A stretch of 64,000 bases of DNA from an uncultured Clostridia bacterium (lineage in GTDB: Bacteria > Bacillota > Clostridia > TANB77 > CAG-508): contig CAKPLZ010000004.1 of the NCBI GenBank assembly GCA_934167835.1, forward strand, positions 75,533 to 139,532, in the 5' to 3' direction. Positions 50,477 to 59,652 of the stretch are shown piece by piece. Numbering within the stretch: position 1 is the stretch's first letter; each line of letters begins with the position of its first letter. The translations under genes were made by a program, and so were the position numbers. The notes under the pieces are model-generated. The model was not told where the DNA came from, did no database searches, and was given only the letters and a program-made list of their open reading frames with translations.

Positions 50477-51247
50477 TTATATGTTATTTTTCTTTGTTTT
50501 TTCTTCAATTTTTAATTCAATTGCTTTTTTCTTTGCCTCGATTTTCGCTTTGCTTTCTTCTACTCTTTTTCTTATTTTTTCGCGAATTACATCAATATCC
50601 AAGTTTGGGAAGGCTGATATAAGTCTTCTTCCTCTCCAGCTTTTACTTATAATTTCTTTTACCTTTTTAGTTATCTCCTCTGTATTATCTTTTGTTTCAT
50701 TAGATATTTTCTTGAATGAATGTATTATATTATATGATACAGATACATCTACTGCAAATATTACAAGGATTAGACCTGTTATTATATGTAGCCAAGGTTG
50801 CTGAATGCTATTTATTGCATTTAAAAACACTGGATTTGCGATTCTTAATATAATTTGACCAATGATTGTAAATGGCAATAATGTTTCTAAACAAATTCTT
50901 CCATTTATATTGAATTTAAATCTATGGTAATCCCACCATCTTGCATGAAATATTTTCTCCATGAAATAACTTGTAGCATATTCTAATGTTCCGCATATAA
51001 ACATAATTACTATTGTTGAAATCCATAGGCTGTCAACCAAGCTTACTGAATCAATTGTTTTCATGAAGTTACTAAGAAGTAGTGTTATAGCCACTCCTCC
51101 AAAGCCATATATTGGGCAGTATGGCCCAATTAAAAATCCTCTGTTTACAAATTTATGGTGTTGAAAAAGTCCTAATGTTACTTCCATTAACCATCCTATA
51201 ATTGCATATATTGTAAATAATAAAATGTATGTTTCTATTGTTTCCAT
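50477..51247 (-). CDS. CmpB-like putative ABC transporter permease family membrane protein
   Basis: A 256-aa protein with about five membrane helices in the first 165 residues and a long charged, lysine-rich helical tail. The N-terminal pattern (YAIIGWLMEV, then KFVNRGFLIGPYCPIYGFGG) is that of the CmpB/PF06541 family of putative ABC permeases, common in Clostridia and of unknown substrate. The start at 51247 follows GGGAG; an upstream in-frame start at 51262 lies before that signal. Confidence 0.75.
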   Translation of the reverse strand: METIETYILLFTIYAIIGWLMEVTLGLFQHHKFVNRGFLIGPYCPIYGFGGVAITLLLSNFMKTIDSVSLVDSLWISTIVIMFICGTLEYATSYFMEKIFHARWWDYHRFKFNINGRICLETLLPFTIIGQIILRIANPVFLNAINSIQQPWLHIITGLILVIFAVDVSVSYNIIHSFKKISNETKDNTEEITKKVKEIISKSWRGRRLISAFPNLDIDVIREKIRKRVEESKAKIEAKKKAIELKIEEKTKKNNI

Positions 51248-51265
51248 TTTTTCTCCCTTCAATTT

Positions 51266-52120
51266 CTATGATATACTTCTTCTCCAAAAGAATAAATACT
51301 GCTGAGCAAGCCCTGCTAGTTTGCCATATTTTTCTTTTGCAAATTTTTGTATTACCTGCGGTTTTTGTTCATTTTTATCAAAATATAATTCTGAAATTAC
51401 TCTTCTTACCCAAACATCTATTGGAAACACTTCATATTTTTTTAGTGCAAATAACATTATGCAGTCTGCAACTTTTGGGCCGACTCCCGGTATTTCTAAT
51501 AGTTTATTTCTTAAATTTTGAATATTTTGCTCTTCCTCTAGTTCTTTTAAATTTATTTTATTTGCTAAAACATTTTGCACTGTTTCATAAACTCTTACAT
51601 CTCTAAACCCAAGTCCTAAGTTTCTAAAGTCCTGAATTGTAACATTTTTTAGTTCCTCTGGTCTTGGAAAAGTATAATATTCTTTATTTTCAAAAACAAT
51701 TTCTCTTCCATATTGTTTGCATATTCTCTCAATAATTAGTTTAATTCTTGGTATATTATTATTGGCTGAAATTATAAACGAAATTAAAGTTTCCCACAAA
51801 TCCTGTTTTAGAATTCTAATTCCATAACCATATTCAATGCTTTCTTTTAAATAATTATCAATTTTTGAAAGTGATTTTTTTATATTTTCATAATTAGTAT
51901 CTAAATCAAAATATTTTCGACAAATAGGCTCTATTGGTCCATCACAAATACCTCTAAAAATAATGTTTTCTCCATCACTTTTAACACTTATTACATTATT
52001 TCCAAACACACCAACAAAGTTTCCACTTTCGTCCTTATTCCACCTAAAACACTGCCCACATTCAAATATATGTTCAGGCACAAAAGAATCTACTTTTTTC
52101 CAAATATATTGCTGTTCCAT
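51266..52120 (-). CDS. 8-oxoguanine DNA glycosylase (OGG1 type)
   Basis: A 284-aa bifunctional glycosylase/lyase removing 8-oxoguanine. The OGG N-terminal domain (ECGQCFRWNKDESGNFVG) leads to the helix-hairpin-helix GPD core: LLEIPGVGPKVADC with the catalytic lysine and FPIDVWVRRV with the catalytic aspartate. The ATG at 52120 follows GAAGGAG. It is the one DNA-repair gene besides ruvA in the window that carries no CGG site. Confidence 0.88.
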   Translation of the reverse strand: MEQQYIWKKVDSFVPEHIFECGQCFRWNKDESGNFVGVFGNNVISVKSDGENIIFRGICDGPIEPICRKYFDLDTNYENIKKSLSKIDNYLKESIEYGYGIRILKQDLWETLISFIISANNNIPRIKLIIERICKQYGREIVFENKEYYTFPRPEELKNVTIQDFRNLGLGFRDVRVYETVQNVLANKINLKELEEEQNIQNLRNKLLEIPGVGPKVADCIMLFALKKYEVFPIDVWVRRVISELYFDKNEQKPQVIQKFAKEKYGKLAGLAQQYLFFWRRSIS

Positions 52121-52206
52121 TTTTCTCCTTCGAAGCATTTTGCTTTCTTTTTTTATTTAAATCTATAAAAATTATATCATAGTTTCTGTGGAAAATAAAT
52201 ACTACA

Positions 52207-53127
52207 CTAAAATTCTGTATTTTCTAAAGCTTTGTTTATTTCCCTTACAATATTTAAAACAAGCTCTATTATTTTATAATATTCTTTAAAAATTTTATAA
52301 TCATAAGTTTTTTTAAACAATTTTGGTTCAAACATTTGGCCTGTTGCAAATCTTATATATATATTATACTGATCTATTGTTATTTCAAATTTAATTCCTG
52401 TTGTTTTTCTAAATTCAATCATTTTGTCCATTAATTCTGCTGTTAAAATCTGCATTGCAACTATTTTGTTGTCTTCATATACATCAAAATATTTTTCAAA
52501 TTCCTGTGAATCTAGCTCCACTTTTTTCTCATATTTACTCAAAATTCCAATTTTCCCCTTATCTGAGCGAATTTTCATGGTTGATATTATGTTTTTAGCA
52601 CACTCAGAATGTGCAAATATTCCATGGAACTTTACTTCTTCCCTTTCTTCTATTTGAGAGGTTGTACTATTTTCATATTCATGCACAACTATACTAGTTA
52701 CTTCAGCCATTTCCAAATCGTACTTTCCATCTATTGTTCCTTCTATCAAATCATGTGAATAAAACTCATCATAATATTCAAAATCTCCTTTTAAATATAC
52801 TTCGCTTTTTACGCCTCTATATGGTATACATTTTAACCCCTCATCAAGGCCTTCAACAAAAGGGATTAAAATATTTTTCTTAAAAAGTTCTATAAATTTA
52901 GATGAACTAAAAATACTATCATTGTTTGAATATAATACACCACCAAACATCACTGCCCAAACTAACAATATTCCTATTCTTTCTTCAGAAAAGCAAGCTA
53001 TAACAGCAGGAATTATCATCATAGTAATTATTACAAAGGCTTTTATTTTCACCTTTTTTCTTTCCTTTTCCAATTCGTGAAATTTTTCATTACTTAATTT
53101 TTCATATACTTCATTAAATGACTTCAT
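52207..53127 (-). CDS. DUF3137 membrane protein B
   Basis: A paralogue of the gene at 49006-49900, about 306 aa. Two membrane helices near residues 27-65 and the same domain throughout (SFNEVYEKL; IPYRGVKSEVYLKGDFEYYDEFYSHDLIEG; DSQEFEKYFDVYEDNKIVAMQILTAELM). It is open in one frame and shows what the C-terminus of copy A should be. The ATG at 53127 follows TTAGGAG. Function unknown. Confidence 0.8.
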   Translation of the reverse strand: MKSFNEVYEKLSNEKFHELEKERKKVKIKAFVIITMMIIPAVIACFSEERIGILLVWAVMFGGVLYSNNDSIFSSSKFIELFKKNILIPFVEGLDEGLKCIPYRGVKSEVYLKGDFEYYDEFYSHDLIEGTIDGKYDLEMAEVTSIVVHEYENSTTSQIEEREEVKFHGIFAHSECAKNIISTMKIRSDKGKIGILSKYEKKVELDSQEFEKYFDVYEDNKIVAMQILTAELMDKMIEFRKTTGIKFEITIDQYNIYIRFATGQMFEPKLFKKTYDYKIFKEYYKIIELVLNIVREINKALENTEF

Positions 53128-53283
53128 TTTTTCTCCTAACACCATTTTTTTACTTTAGTTAATTATATTTTTGTAAAATTTAAAAATAATTACAATTAAA
53201 GTTTATCCTATTGGTTCATTAATGTCAATATTTTCCAAAAAATTTCCAAGACCTTTTTCAACATATTTACATAACATTTTTTG

Positions 53284-53312
53284 TTTTACGTATTTGACTT
53301 GCATGATATAAT
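53284..53312 (+). promoter_or_regulatory. Probable promoter of uvrB
   Basis: An extended -10 (TGATATAAT, 53304-53312) with a weak -35 (TTTTAC, 53284-53289) at 17 nt. No clear LexA box was seen in the 200 bp upstream. Confidence 0.45.
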
Positions 53313-53360
53313 ATAGTTCTAACAAAAACTACATTTTATTTTTCAAAGGAGAATATATTT

Positions 53361-55315
53361 ATGTTTAAATTAGTATCTGACTATAAGCCTACAGGTGACC
53401 AGCCTCAGGCTATTGAGACATTGAGTTCTGGGATTTTGGAGGGTAAGAAGTTTCAAACTCTTTTGGGAGTTACTGGTTCTCGGAAAGACTTTTACTATGG
53501 CAAATATTATTCAAAAAGTTCAAAAGCCTACTTTGGTTTTGGCTCATAATAAAACATTAGCAGGGCAGCTATATTCAGAGTTTAAGGAGTTTTTTCCTGA
53601 AAATGCGGTTGAATATTTCGTATCATATTACGATTATTATCAACCAGAAAGCTACATTCCACAGTCTGATACTTATATTGAAAAGGACGCTTCTATTAAT
53701 GATGAAATTGATAAGCTAAGACATTCTGCAACTTTATCTTTATTCGAAAGAAAAGATGTTATAATTATAGCTTCCGTTTCATGCATATATGGTTTAGGTG
53801 ACCCAGAAGACTATCAAGAATTAATGCTTTCTTTAAGGCCTGGAATGCCAAAATCTAGAAACAATGTTATGAAAAGATTAGTTGAAATGCAATATTCAAG
53901 AAATGAATTAGACTTTAAAAGAGGAACTTTTAGAGCTAAAGGTGATATCCTAGAAATTTATCCTTCTAATACCGGTGAAAGCGCTGTAAGAGTTGAATTC
54001 TGGGGCGATGAAATTGAAAAGATTTCTGAAATAAATCCATTGAATCGGAAAATCTCTTGGAATAAGGCAACACATTCTTATTGGGCCAAATTCACATTAT
54101 GCAACATCTGAAACTAAACTTAAAGGTGCAATCTCTACTATTGAAGCTGAACTTGAAGAACGTATTAAATATTTTAAAGATAACAATAAATTAATTGAAG
54201 CACAGCGAATTGAAGAAAGAACAAACTTCGACCTAGAAATGCTTGTTGAAACAGGATTTTGCCAAGGAATCGAAAATTATTCAAGACATATAAGTGGTAG
54301 AAAACCAGGCTCTGCGCCATATACCCTTTTTGATTATTTTCCAAAAGACTTTTTATTGCTTATTGATGAATCTCATGCAACAATACCTCAAGTTAGAGCT
54401 ATGTATAATGGTGATAAAGCACGTAAAGATTCTTTAGTAAATTATGGTTTTAGACTTCCATCTGCTTATGATAATAGACCTCTTAAATTCAATGAATTTG
54501 AAGAAAGAATAAATCAATGCATATTTGTAAGTGCAACTCCTGCTGATTATGAAAAAGAACATTCTGAACAAACAGCAGAACAAATCATTAGACCAACTGG
54601 ACTGTTAGATCCAAAGATCACAGTAAAACCTGCTACAAACCAGGTAGATGACTTAATTGGTGAAATTCGAAAAAGAGTAGAAAAACATGAAAGAGTTTTA
54701 GTAACCACGCTTACAAAAAAAATGGCTGAAGATTTAACAGCATACCTAAAAAGCCTTGATATAAAAGTAAATTACATGCATTCAGACATAAAAGCTTTAG
54801 AAAGAATGGAAATAATCAGAAACCTACGTTTAGGTGAATTTGATGTATTAGTTGGAATCAACTTGTTAAGAGAAGGTTTAGACATTCCAGAAGTTTCACT
54901 TGTGGCAATTTTAGACAGCGATAAAGAAGGTTTCTTGCGTTCTGAAAGATCACTTATTCAAACAATAGGAAGAGCAGCTAGAAATGCTAATGGCGAAGTT
55001 ATAATGTATGCTGATGAGCTTACAGATAGTATGGAAAAAGCGATTTCAGAAACAAACAGACGTCGTAAAATTCAAATTGCATATAATGAAGAACATGGAA
55101 TCACTCCAAAAACAATAAACAAAGGCATCAGAGAAGCTATAAAAGCAACTATTTTAGAAGATGTAAAATCAGATTTGAAAATTAACAAAGAAGAATCTGT
55201 TGAAACTATTATTAATAACCTAACTGACGAAATGCTAAAATGTGCTGCAAATATGGAATTTGAAAATGCTGCCGAATTAAGAGATAAAATAAAAGAATTA
55301 GAAAAGCTAATGTAG
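53361..55315 (+). CDS. uvrB: Excinuclease ABC subunit B, two CGG recoding sites
   Basis: The damage-verifying helicase of nucleotide excision repair, about 650 aa. It has Walker A (GVTGSGKTF) near residue 38, the beta-hairpin region (FVSYYDYYQPESYIP), helicase motifs (LLLIDESHATIPQ; SATP; GINLLREGLDIPEVSLVAILDSDKEGF; QTIGRAARN) and the C-terminal UVR motif. Zero-frame reading gives three pieces. The joins are in-frame CGG followed by A at codon 41, inside Walker A (TGS-G-KTF), and at codon 229 (NPLN-G-KSLGI). Two skips give the normal length and all motifs. It starts with ATG after AAAGGAG and has its own terminator. Confidence 0.95.
53481..53484 (+). other. Recoding site CGGA in Walker A of uvrB (first)
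   Basis: TCT CGG AAA GAC in zero frame; TCT GGA AAG ACT TTT ACT ATG in +1, the invariant GSGKTFT. Confidence 0.95.
54046..54049 (+). other. Recoding site CGGA in uvrB (second)
   Basis: AAT CGG AAA ATC in zero frame, which stops after 22 more codons; AAT GGA AAA TCT CTT GGA ATA in +1, continuing to SHYAT and the rest of UvrB. Confidence 0.93.
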
Positions 55316-55339
55316 AGAAAATCCTCTACATTAGCTTTT
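55302..55339. terminator. Bidirectional terminator between uvrB and proS
   Basis: A 16-bp perfect stem (AAAAGCTAATGTAGAG / CTCTACATTAGCTTTT) with a 6-nt loop. It overlaps the uvrB stop codon and serves the convergent proS. Confidence 0.9.
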
Positions 55340-55346
55340 TACTTTT

Positions 55347-57044
55347 TTATTTCTCATTAACAATTTTTTCTACTCTTTCGATAACACTATTGACATCACA
55401 ATCACATGCATTTTCTTCTTTTCTTAGTTTTATTTCTACTACATCATTTTCAATTTTCTTGCCAACTGTAATTCTTACTGGAATTCCTATTAAATCAATA
55501 TCATTAAATTTTACCCCAGCTCTTTCTTGTCTATCATCAAGTAGAGTATCTATTCCTAATTCATTTAACTTATTATATAATTCCTCACCTACTGATAATT
55601 GTTTTTCATCCTTTGGATTTATAACAACAATTGCAACTTTATATGGTGCAACATTCATTGGCCAGATTATTCCTTTTTCATCATTGTTTTGCTCAACTAT
55701 TGCTGATAAAATTCTCTCTATTCCAATTCCATAGCTTCCCATTACAACAGGGTAAGATTTATTATCATTTCCTAAAAATGTAAGTCCTAAACTTTCTGAA
55801 TACTTTGTTCCTAGTTTAAATGTATTTCCAACTTCAATTCCCTTTTTGAAAATCAATTTTCCACCACAAGATGGACAAGTGTCGCCTTCTTTTACATTTA
55901 CTATATCTCCAGCAATATCATATCTAAAATCTTTAACATTTACATTAATGTAATGATAATTTTCTTTATTAGCTCCACAACAGAAGTTTTTCATTCTTAG
56001 TACTTCATTGTCAACAATAATTTTAGAATTTAAACCAACTGGTCCTGTGTATCCAGGAACTGCATTTGAAGTAGCTATTAATTCATCATTTGCAAATCCA
56101 ATTTCACTTGCGTGAAGTAATTTTAATACTTTAGTTTCGTTTAGTTCTCTATCTCCTCTAATAAATAATATAACAAGCTCTCCGTCTATATTCATAAGCA
56201 TTGCTTTTACAGTCTTTTTAACATCAATTTTCAATAAATCGCACACTTCTTCTATAGTATGTTTATTTGGTGTTTCAACTAATTGCATTTCTTTTTCCTC
56301 TTCTTGGCACTCCTCTTTAGTTGCATTTTGTGTAATTTCTATATTTGATGAAAAATCACATTTATCGCACATAACAAGTATATCTTCACCAATATTTGTT
56401 ATAGCTTGGAATTCTTCTGAAAGCAATCCTCCCATAAGTCCTGTATCTGCTCTTACAACTGTATATTCTAACCCAAGGCTTTTAAATATTTTGTGATATG
56501 CTTCAAACATTTTTTTATAAGATTCGTCTAGTCCTTCTAAGTCTTTATCAAAACTATATGCATCTTTCATTGTAAACTCTCTTGTTCTAATTAAACCTAA
56601 ACGTGGACGCATCTCATCTCTATATTTTGGCCCTATTTGATATGTTGTAAAATGTAAATCTCTATATGATTTTACTTTATTAAGTGAACAAATAGCAAAT
56701 AGTTCTTCATGTGTTGGTCCTAGTGCATATTCTCTGTTATATCTATCATGTAATTTAAACATACTTGGTCCAAATGCATTTTTTCTTCCAGTTTTTTCAA
56801 AAACTTCCATCGGTAATAATGAGGGCATTCTTAGTTCACTTGCACCAGCTTCATTCATGTATTGGCGAACTACCTTTTCAACATTTTTTGCAGCCATTTC
56901 ACCTAAAGGCATTTTTGCATAGATTCCATTTCCAACTTTTTTAATCATTCCACTTTTAACTAAAAGTTTTCCACTTGTAGAATCTTCATCTGTTATATTT
57001 TCTTTAATTGTGTAGAAAAAATCTTTGCTTAATCTCATATACAT
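55347..57044 (-). CDS. proS: Prolyl-tRNA synthetase
   Basis: A 565-aa class II synthetase of the bacterial type. Motif 1/2/3 regions (MPSLLPMEVFEKTGR; TREFTMKDAYSFD; GSYGIGIERILSAIVEQ), the YbaK-like editing insertion (about 230-390) and the anticodon-binding domain (YKVAIVVINPKDEKQ...LLDDRQERAGVKFNDIDLIGIP) are present. It starts after GAGGGGGG. I saw no T-box in the short leader. No in-frame CGG. Confidence 0.96.
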   Translation of the reverse strand: MYMRLSKDFFYTIKENITDEDSTSGKLLVKSGMIKKVGNGIYAKMPLGEMAAKNVEKVVRQYMNEAGASELRMPSLLPMEVFEKTGRKNAFGPSMFKLHDRYNREYALGPTHEELFAICSLNKVKSYRDLHFTTYQIGPKYRDEMRPRLGLIRTREFTMKDAYSFDKDLEGLDESYKKMFEAYHKIFKSLGLEYTVVRADTGLMGGLLSEEFQAITNIGEDILVMCDKCDFSSNIEITQNATKEECQEEEKEMQLVETPNKHTIEEVCDLLKIDVKKTVKAMLMNIDGELVILFIRGDRELNETKVLKLLHASEIGFANDELIATSNAVPGYTGPVGLNSKIIVDNEVLRMKNFCCGANKENYHYINVNVKDFRYDIAGDIVNVKEGDTCPSCGGKLIFKKGIEVGNTFKLGTKYSESLGLTFLGNDNKSYPVVMGSYGIGIERILSAIVEQNNDEKGIIWPMNVAPYKVAIVVINPKDEKQLSVGEELYNKLNELGIDTLLDDRQERAGVKFNDIDLIGIPVRITVGKKIENDVVEIKLRKEENACDCDVNSVIERVEKIVNEK

Positions 57045-57124
57045 TAACCCCCCTCATTTATCTTAACATATAAAACAATATTACAAAACTATACTTTTTG
57101 CCAATATAATTTTGAAATTAAACT

Positions 57125-57156
57125 AAAACCGCTATATCTATTGATATAGCGGTTTT
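57125..57156 (-). terminator. Terminator of the tRNA cluster
   Basis: A 14-bp stem (AAAACCGCTATATC / GATATAGCGGTTTT) with TATT loop, immediately 3' of tRNA-Phe. Confidence 0.85.
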
Positions 57157-57160
57157 TCTC

Positions 57161-57236
57161 TGGTGGCTCGAACGGGAATCGAACCAGTGACACGGGGATT
57201 TTCAGTCCCCTGCTCTACCAACTGAGCTATCGAGCC
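57161..57236 (-). tRNA. tRNA-Phe (GAA)
   Basis: A 76-nt cloverleaf with encoded CCA; anticodon loop CTGAAAA on a GGGGA/TCCCC stem; GGTTCGATTCC T-arm. First base is G. Confidence 0.97.
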
Positions 57237-57256
57237 AAATATTTATAATAAAAAAA

Positions 57257-57333
57257 TGGCGACCCGGAACGGGCTCGAACCGTCGACCTCTAGCGTGACA
57301 GGCTAGCGTTCTAACCAACTGAACTACCGGGCC
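57257..57333 (-). tRNA. tRNA-Asp (GTC)
   Basis: A 77-nt cloverleaf with encoded CCA; anticodon loop CTGTCAC on a GCTAGC stem; GGTTCGAGCCC T-arm. 20 nt from tRNA-Phe. Confidence 0.97.
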
Positions 57334-57340
57334 AAAAAAA

Positions 57341-57416
57341 TGGTGGGCGCTATAGGGCTCGAACCTATGACCTCCTGCTTGTAAGGCAGATGCTCTACCA
57401 GCTGAGCTAAGCGCCC
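57341..57416 (-). tRNA. tRNA-Val (TAC)
   Basis: A 76-nt cloverleaf with encoded CCA; anticodon loop CTTACAA on a TCTGC/GCAGG stem. 7 nt from tRNA-Asp. Confidence 0.97.
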
Positions 57417-57517
57417 GTCCGTTCAACGAATATAAGTATACTATTTTTTTTTGCACTTGTCAATACTTTTTTGGAAATTTTTTGATTTTTTTCTGCAAAA
57501 AACAATTTTTATACTTT

Positions 57518-57600
57518 TGGTCCCGACGGTGGGACTCGAACCCACATGGTTTCCCGCACGATTTTGAGTCGTGTGCGTCTGCCAGTTCCGCCACATCGGG
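57518..57600 (-). tRNA. tRNA-Leu (CAA)
   Basis: An 83-nt class II tRNA with encoded CCA, anticodon loop CTCAAAA and a short variable arm. The acceptor stem starts with C (CCCGATG / CGTCGGG), somewhat unusual. About 100 nt upstream of the other three, so possibly a separate transcript. Confidence 0.95.
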
Positions 57601-57626
57601 ATATTTAAGGGGATTCTTCCCCTTAT

Positions 57627-57764
57627 CTATGCCTTATATTTGTTTTTTGGATCTCTTCTATCTTTTTCTATTCTTTTGTCTTCACCTGTATTTTCTTTAC
57701 TATTTTTTCTTCTGTCTTTTTTTCTTCTATCTTCAAACATTTTCCCTTTTGAATCTATTACCAT
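57627..57764 (-). CDS. Small highly charged protein
   Basis: A 45-aa protein, MVIDSKGKMFEDRRKKDRR at the start, rich in Lys, Arg, Asp and Glu. The ATG has GGGGGAGG 10 nt upstream, and 17 nt separate it from the murD stop, so it may end the priA-to-murD operon. The FEDRRK/DRR pattern recalls short Clostridia proteins of unknown role. It lies in an otherwise empty stretch, with an AAGGGGA/TCCCCTT hairpin just after its stop (57606-57623). Confidence 0.6.
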   Translation of the reverse strand: MVIDSKGKMFEDRRKKDRRKNSKENTGEDKRIEKDRRDPKNKYKA

Positions 57765-57781
57765 TTTTTCATTACCTCCCC

Positions 57782-59179
57782 CTATAGATTTTTCACTAGT
57801 TCTTTGAATTTATTCCCTCTTTCTTCGAAGTTTTTGAACATATCAAAACTTGCACTTGCTGGTGAAAATAATACTACTTGATTTGGTTTTGCTTCCATTT
57901 TTGCTTTATCTACTGCTTCTTCTAATGTATCTACTTTATATATATCTATTTTAACTCCTAATTCTTCTTGTTTTTCCTTTACTGCATTTAATATTTTTCC
58001 TGATGTTTGGCCAAGTAGAATTAATGTTTTTACCTTATCTAATATTGGCTTAGCTATTGGTTCATAGTCTAAATGTTTGTCATATCCTCCTGCTATTAGA
58101 ACTATTTCCTCATCAAATGAATTTAGTCCTGCTATTGTTCTTGTTGGACTCGATGCTATTGAATCATTATACCATTTAGAACCATTTATTTCTCTCACAA
58201 ATTCTATTCTATGTGGTACACCTTCAAAGCCTTTTATTGCATTTATTTGGTCTTCTATTTGAACTAAATCTTTTGTTGCTGCTATTGCTGCACAGATATT
58301 TTCTGCATTGTGTGTGCCTCTTAAATGTGTATCTTTTAATTTTAGTAGATGTCTTCTAAGTCCATCTTCTGAAATTTTTATGATTCCATCATCATATATA
58401 ACGCCATTTTCTATTTTTTCTTTACTGCTGAAGAATATAACTTTTGATTTTGCTGTTTTTGCAAAGTTTTTTGTTATTTCATTATCGTAATTCAAAACTA
58501 AAGTATTGTCTTCATTTTGATTTAGAAAAATATTTTTCTTTGCTTCAATATATTCTTCATAAGATTTATGTATATCTAAGTGGTTTGGTGTAACATTTGT
58601 AACTACTGCAATATCTGGACTTTTTTTCATAGTCATTAATTGGAAACTACTAAGTTCTAACACAACAACATTTTCTGGTTGTATTTCTTTAATCTTTGTA
58701 AATAGTGGTATTCCAATATTTCCACCTAAATATGCTTTGTATTTTTGTTTTACTATTTCATATATTAATGATGTAGTTGTTGTTTTTCCATCACTACCTG
58801 TTACTGCAATTATTTTGCAAGGTGCTAATTCTAAAACTTTTTCTATTTCTGATGTTAAAATTGCTCCTCTTTTAACTTCTGCCTCAATTTCAGGTAAATC
58901 TGGTCTACATGATGGTGACTTAAAAATTATATCAAAATCTTTTAGGTTTGACAAGTAATTTTCTCCAAAATTTTTAGATATTTTATAGTTTTCTATTTTT
59001 TCTAAAACATCTTTGTCTATTTTCTCTTCATTTCTTTTATCAAAAACTGTTATTTTAGCTTGAAAATCGTGCAGATAGTCAATTAATGGAATATTACTTA
59101 CTCCTAAACCAATTATAGCAATTTTTTTGTTTTTTAAATTTTCTTCAAAGTCTTTTAATTTTGTGTTTATAAAACTCAT
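57782..59179 (-). CDS. murD: UDP-N-acetylmuramoylalanine--D-glutamate ligase
   Basis: A 465-aa Mur ligase adding D-Glu to UDP-MurNAc-L-Ala. N-terminal Rossmann domain (GLGVSNIPLIDYL), ATP loop (AVTGSDGKTTTTSL), the NVTPNHLDIH segment and the C-terminal domain (YDKHLDYEPIA; FSPASASFDMFKNFEERG). Its ATG overlaps the stop of the cinA-like gene (ATAATG). No in-frame CGG. Confidence 0.96.
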   Translation of the reverse strand: MSFINTKLKDFEENLKNKKIAIIGLGVSNIPLIDYLHDFQAKITVFDKRNEEKIDKDVLEKIENYKISKNFGENYLSNLKDFDIIFKSPSCRPDLPEIEAEVKRGAILTSEIEKVLELAPCKIIAVTGSDGKTTTTSLIYEIVKQKYKAYLGGNIGIPLFTKIKEIQPENVVVLELSSFQLMTMKKSPDIAVVTNVTPNHLDIHKSYEEYIEAKKNIFLNQNEDNTLVLNYDNEITKNFAKTAKSKVIFFSSKEKIENGVIYDDGIIKISEDGLRRHLLKLKDTHLRGTHNAENICAAIAATKDLVQIEDQINAIKGFEGVPHRIEFVREINGSKWYNDSIASSPTRTIAGLNSFDEEIVLIAGGYDKHLDYEPIAKPILDKVKTLILLGQTSGKILNAVKEKQEELGVKIDIYKVDTLEEAVDKAKMEAKPNQVVLFSPASASFDMFKNFEERGNKFKELVKNL

Positions 59180-59652
59180 TATTTAATTTCCTCCCAGATA
59201 TCTTCAAAAACCTTTTCTGCAATTTCTTCTTTCATATCTTTCCTTTTGCTTTTAGTTGTAGTTATTGTTTTATTTATATATTTGTTTTTATCTTTAAAAT
59301 AAACTGTATAATAAACCTTTGGACTATTATTTAGTGTATTTCCAAGTTCTCCAGTTATTCCTACACCAATGTTACTTTTTGCAAATTGAACTATGTTTTT
59401 AGCCATTTCAATTGATGTCTCTTGGCTATAAACTGTATATTTTTTTATTACATTCTCATTAACGCCAAACTTTATCTTATACTCACTAGAATATGTTACT
59501 AAGCTTACTTTTAGCACATTTGATGCACCAGAAATATTTGTTATACTATTAGCCAAAAAACCACCTGTGCAAGATTCCATGAATGATATTGTTTGTTTAT
59601 TTTCATTTAATTTTTCTACTATTTTTTTACAAATTTCTTCCATTTTATTCAA
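59179..59652 (-). CDS. CinA C-terminal domain protein (NMN amidase)
   Basis: A 157-aa stand-alone CinA C-terminal domain, a nicotinamide-nucleotide amidase (PncC type). ESCTGGFLANSITNISGAS is the family start with the catalytic serine region, and GVGITGELGN follows in place of the common GiaGP. It overlaps fmt by 8 nt and murD by 1 nt. Confidence 0.88.
   Translation of the reverse strand: MNKMEEICKKIVEKLNENKQTISFMESCTGGFLANSITNISGASNVLKVSLVTYSSEYKIKFGVNENVIKKYTVYSQETSIEMAKNIVQFAKSNIGVGITGELGNTLNNSPKVYYTVYFKDKNKYINKTITTTKSKRKDMKEEIAEKVFEDIWEEIK

Noticed and set aside
53361..55315. uvrB, radA, priA, cysS, alr and others as true pseudogenes
   Set aside because: Every break is the same CGG-N event before a conserved glycine, the regions on both sides keep all family motifs, and several genes are essential. 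Ordinary decay would give mixed indels and stops.
57202..57456. Reading frame across the tRNA cluster
   Set aside because: It overlaps three clear tRNA genes with CCA ends.
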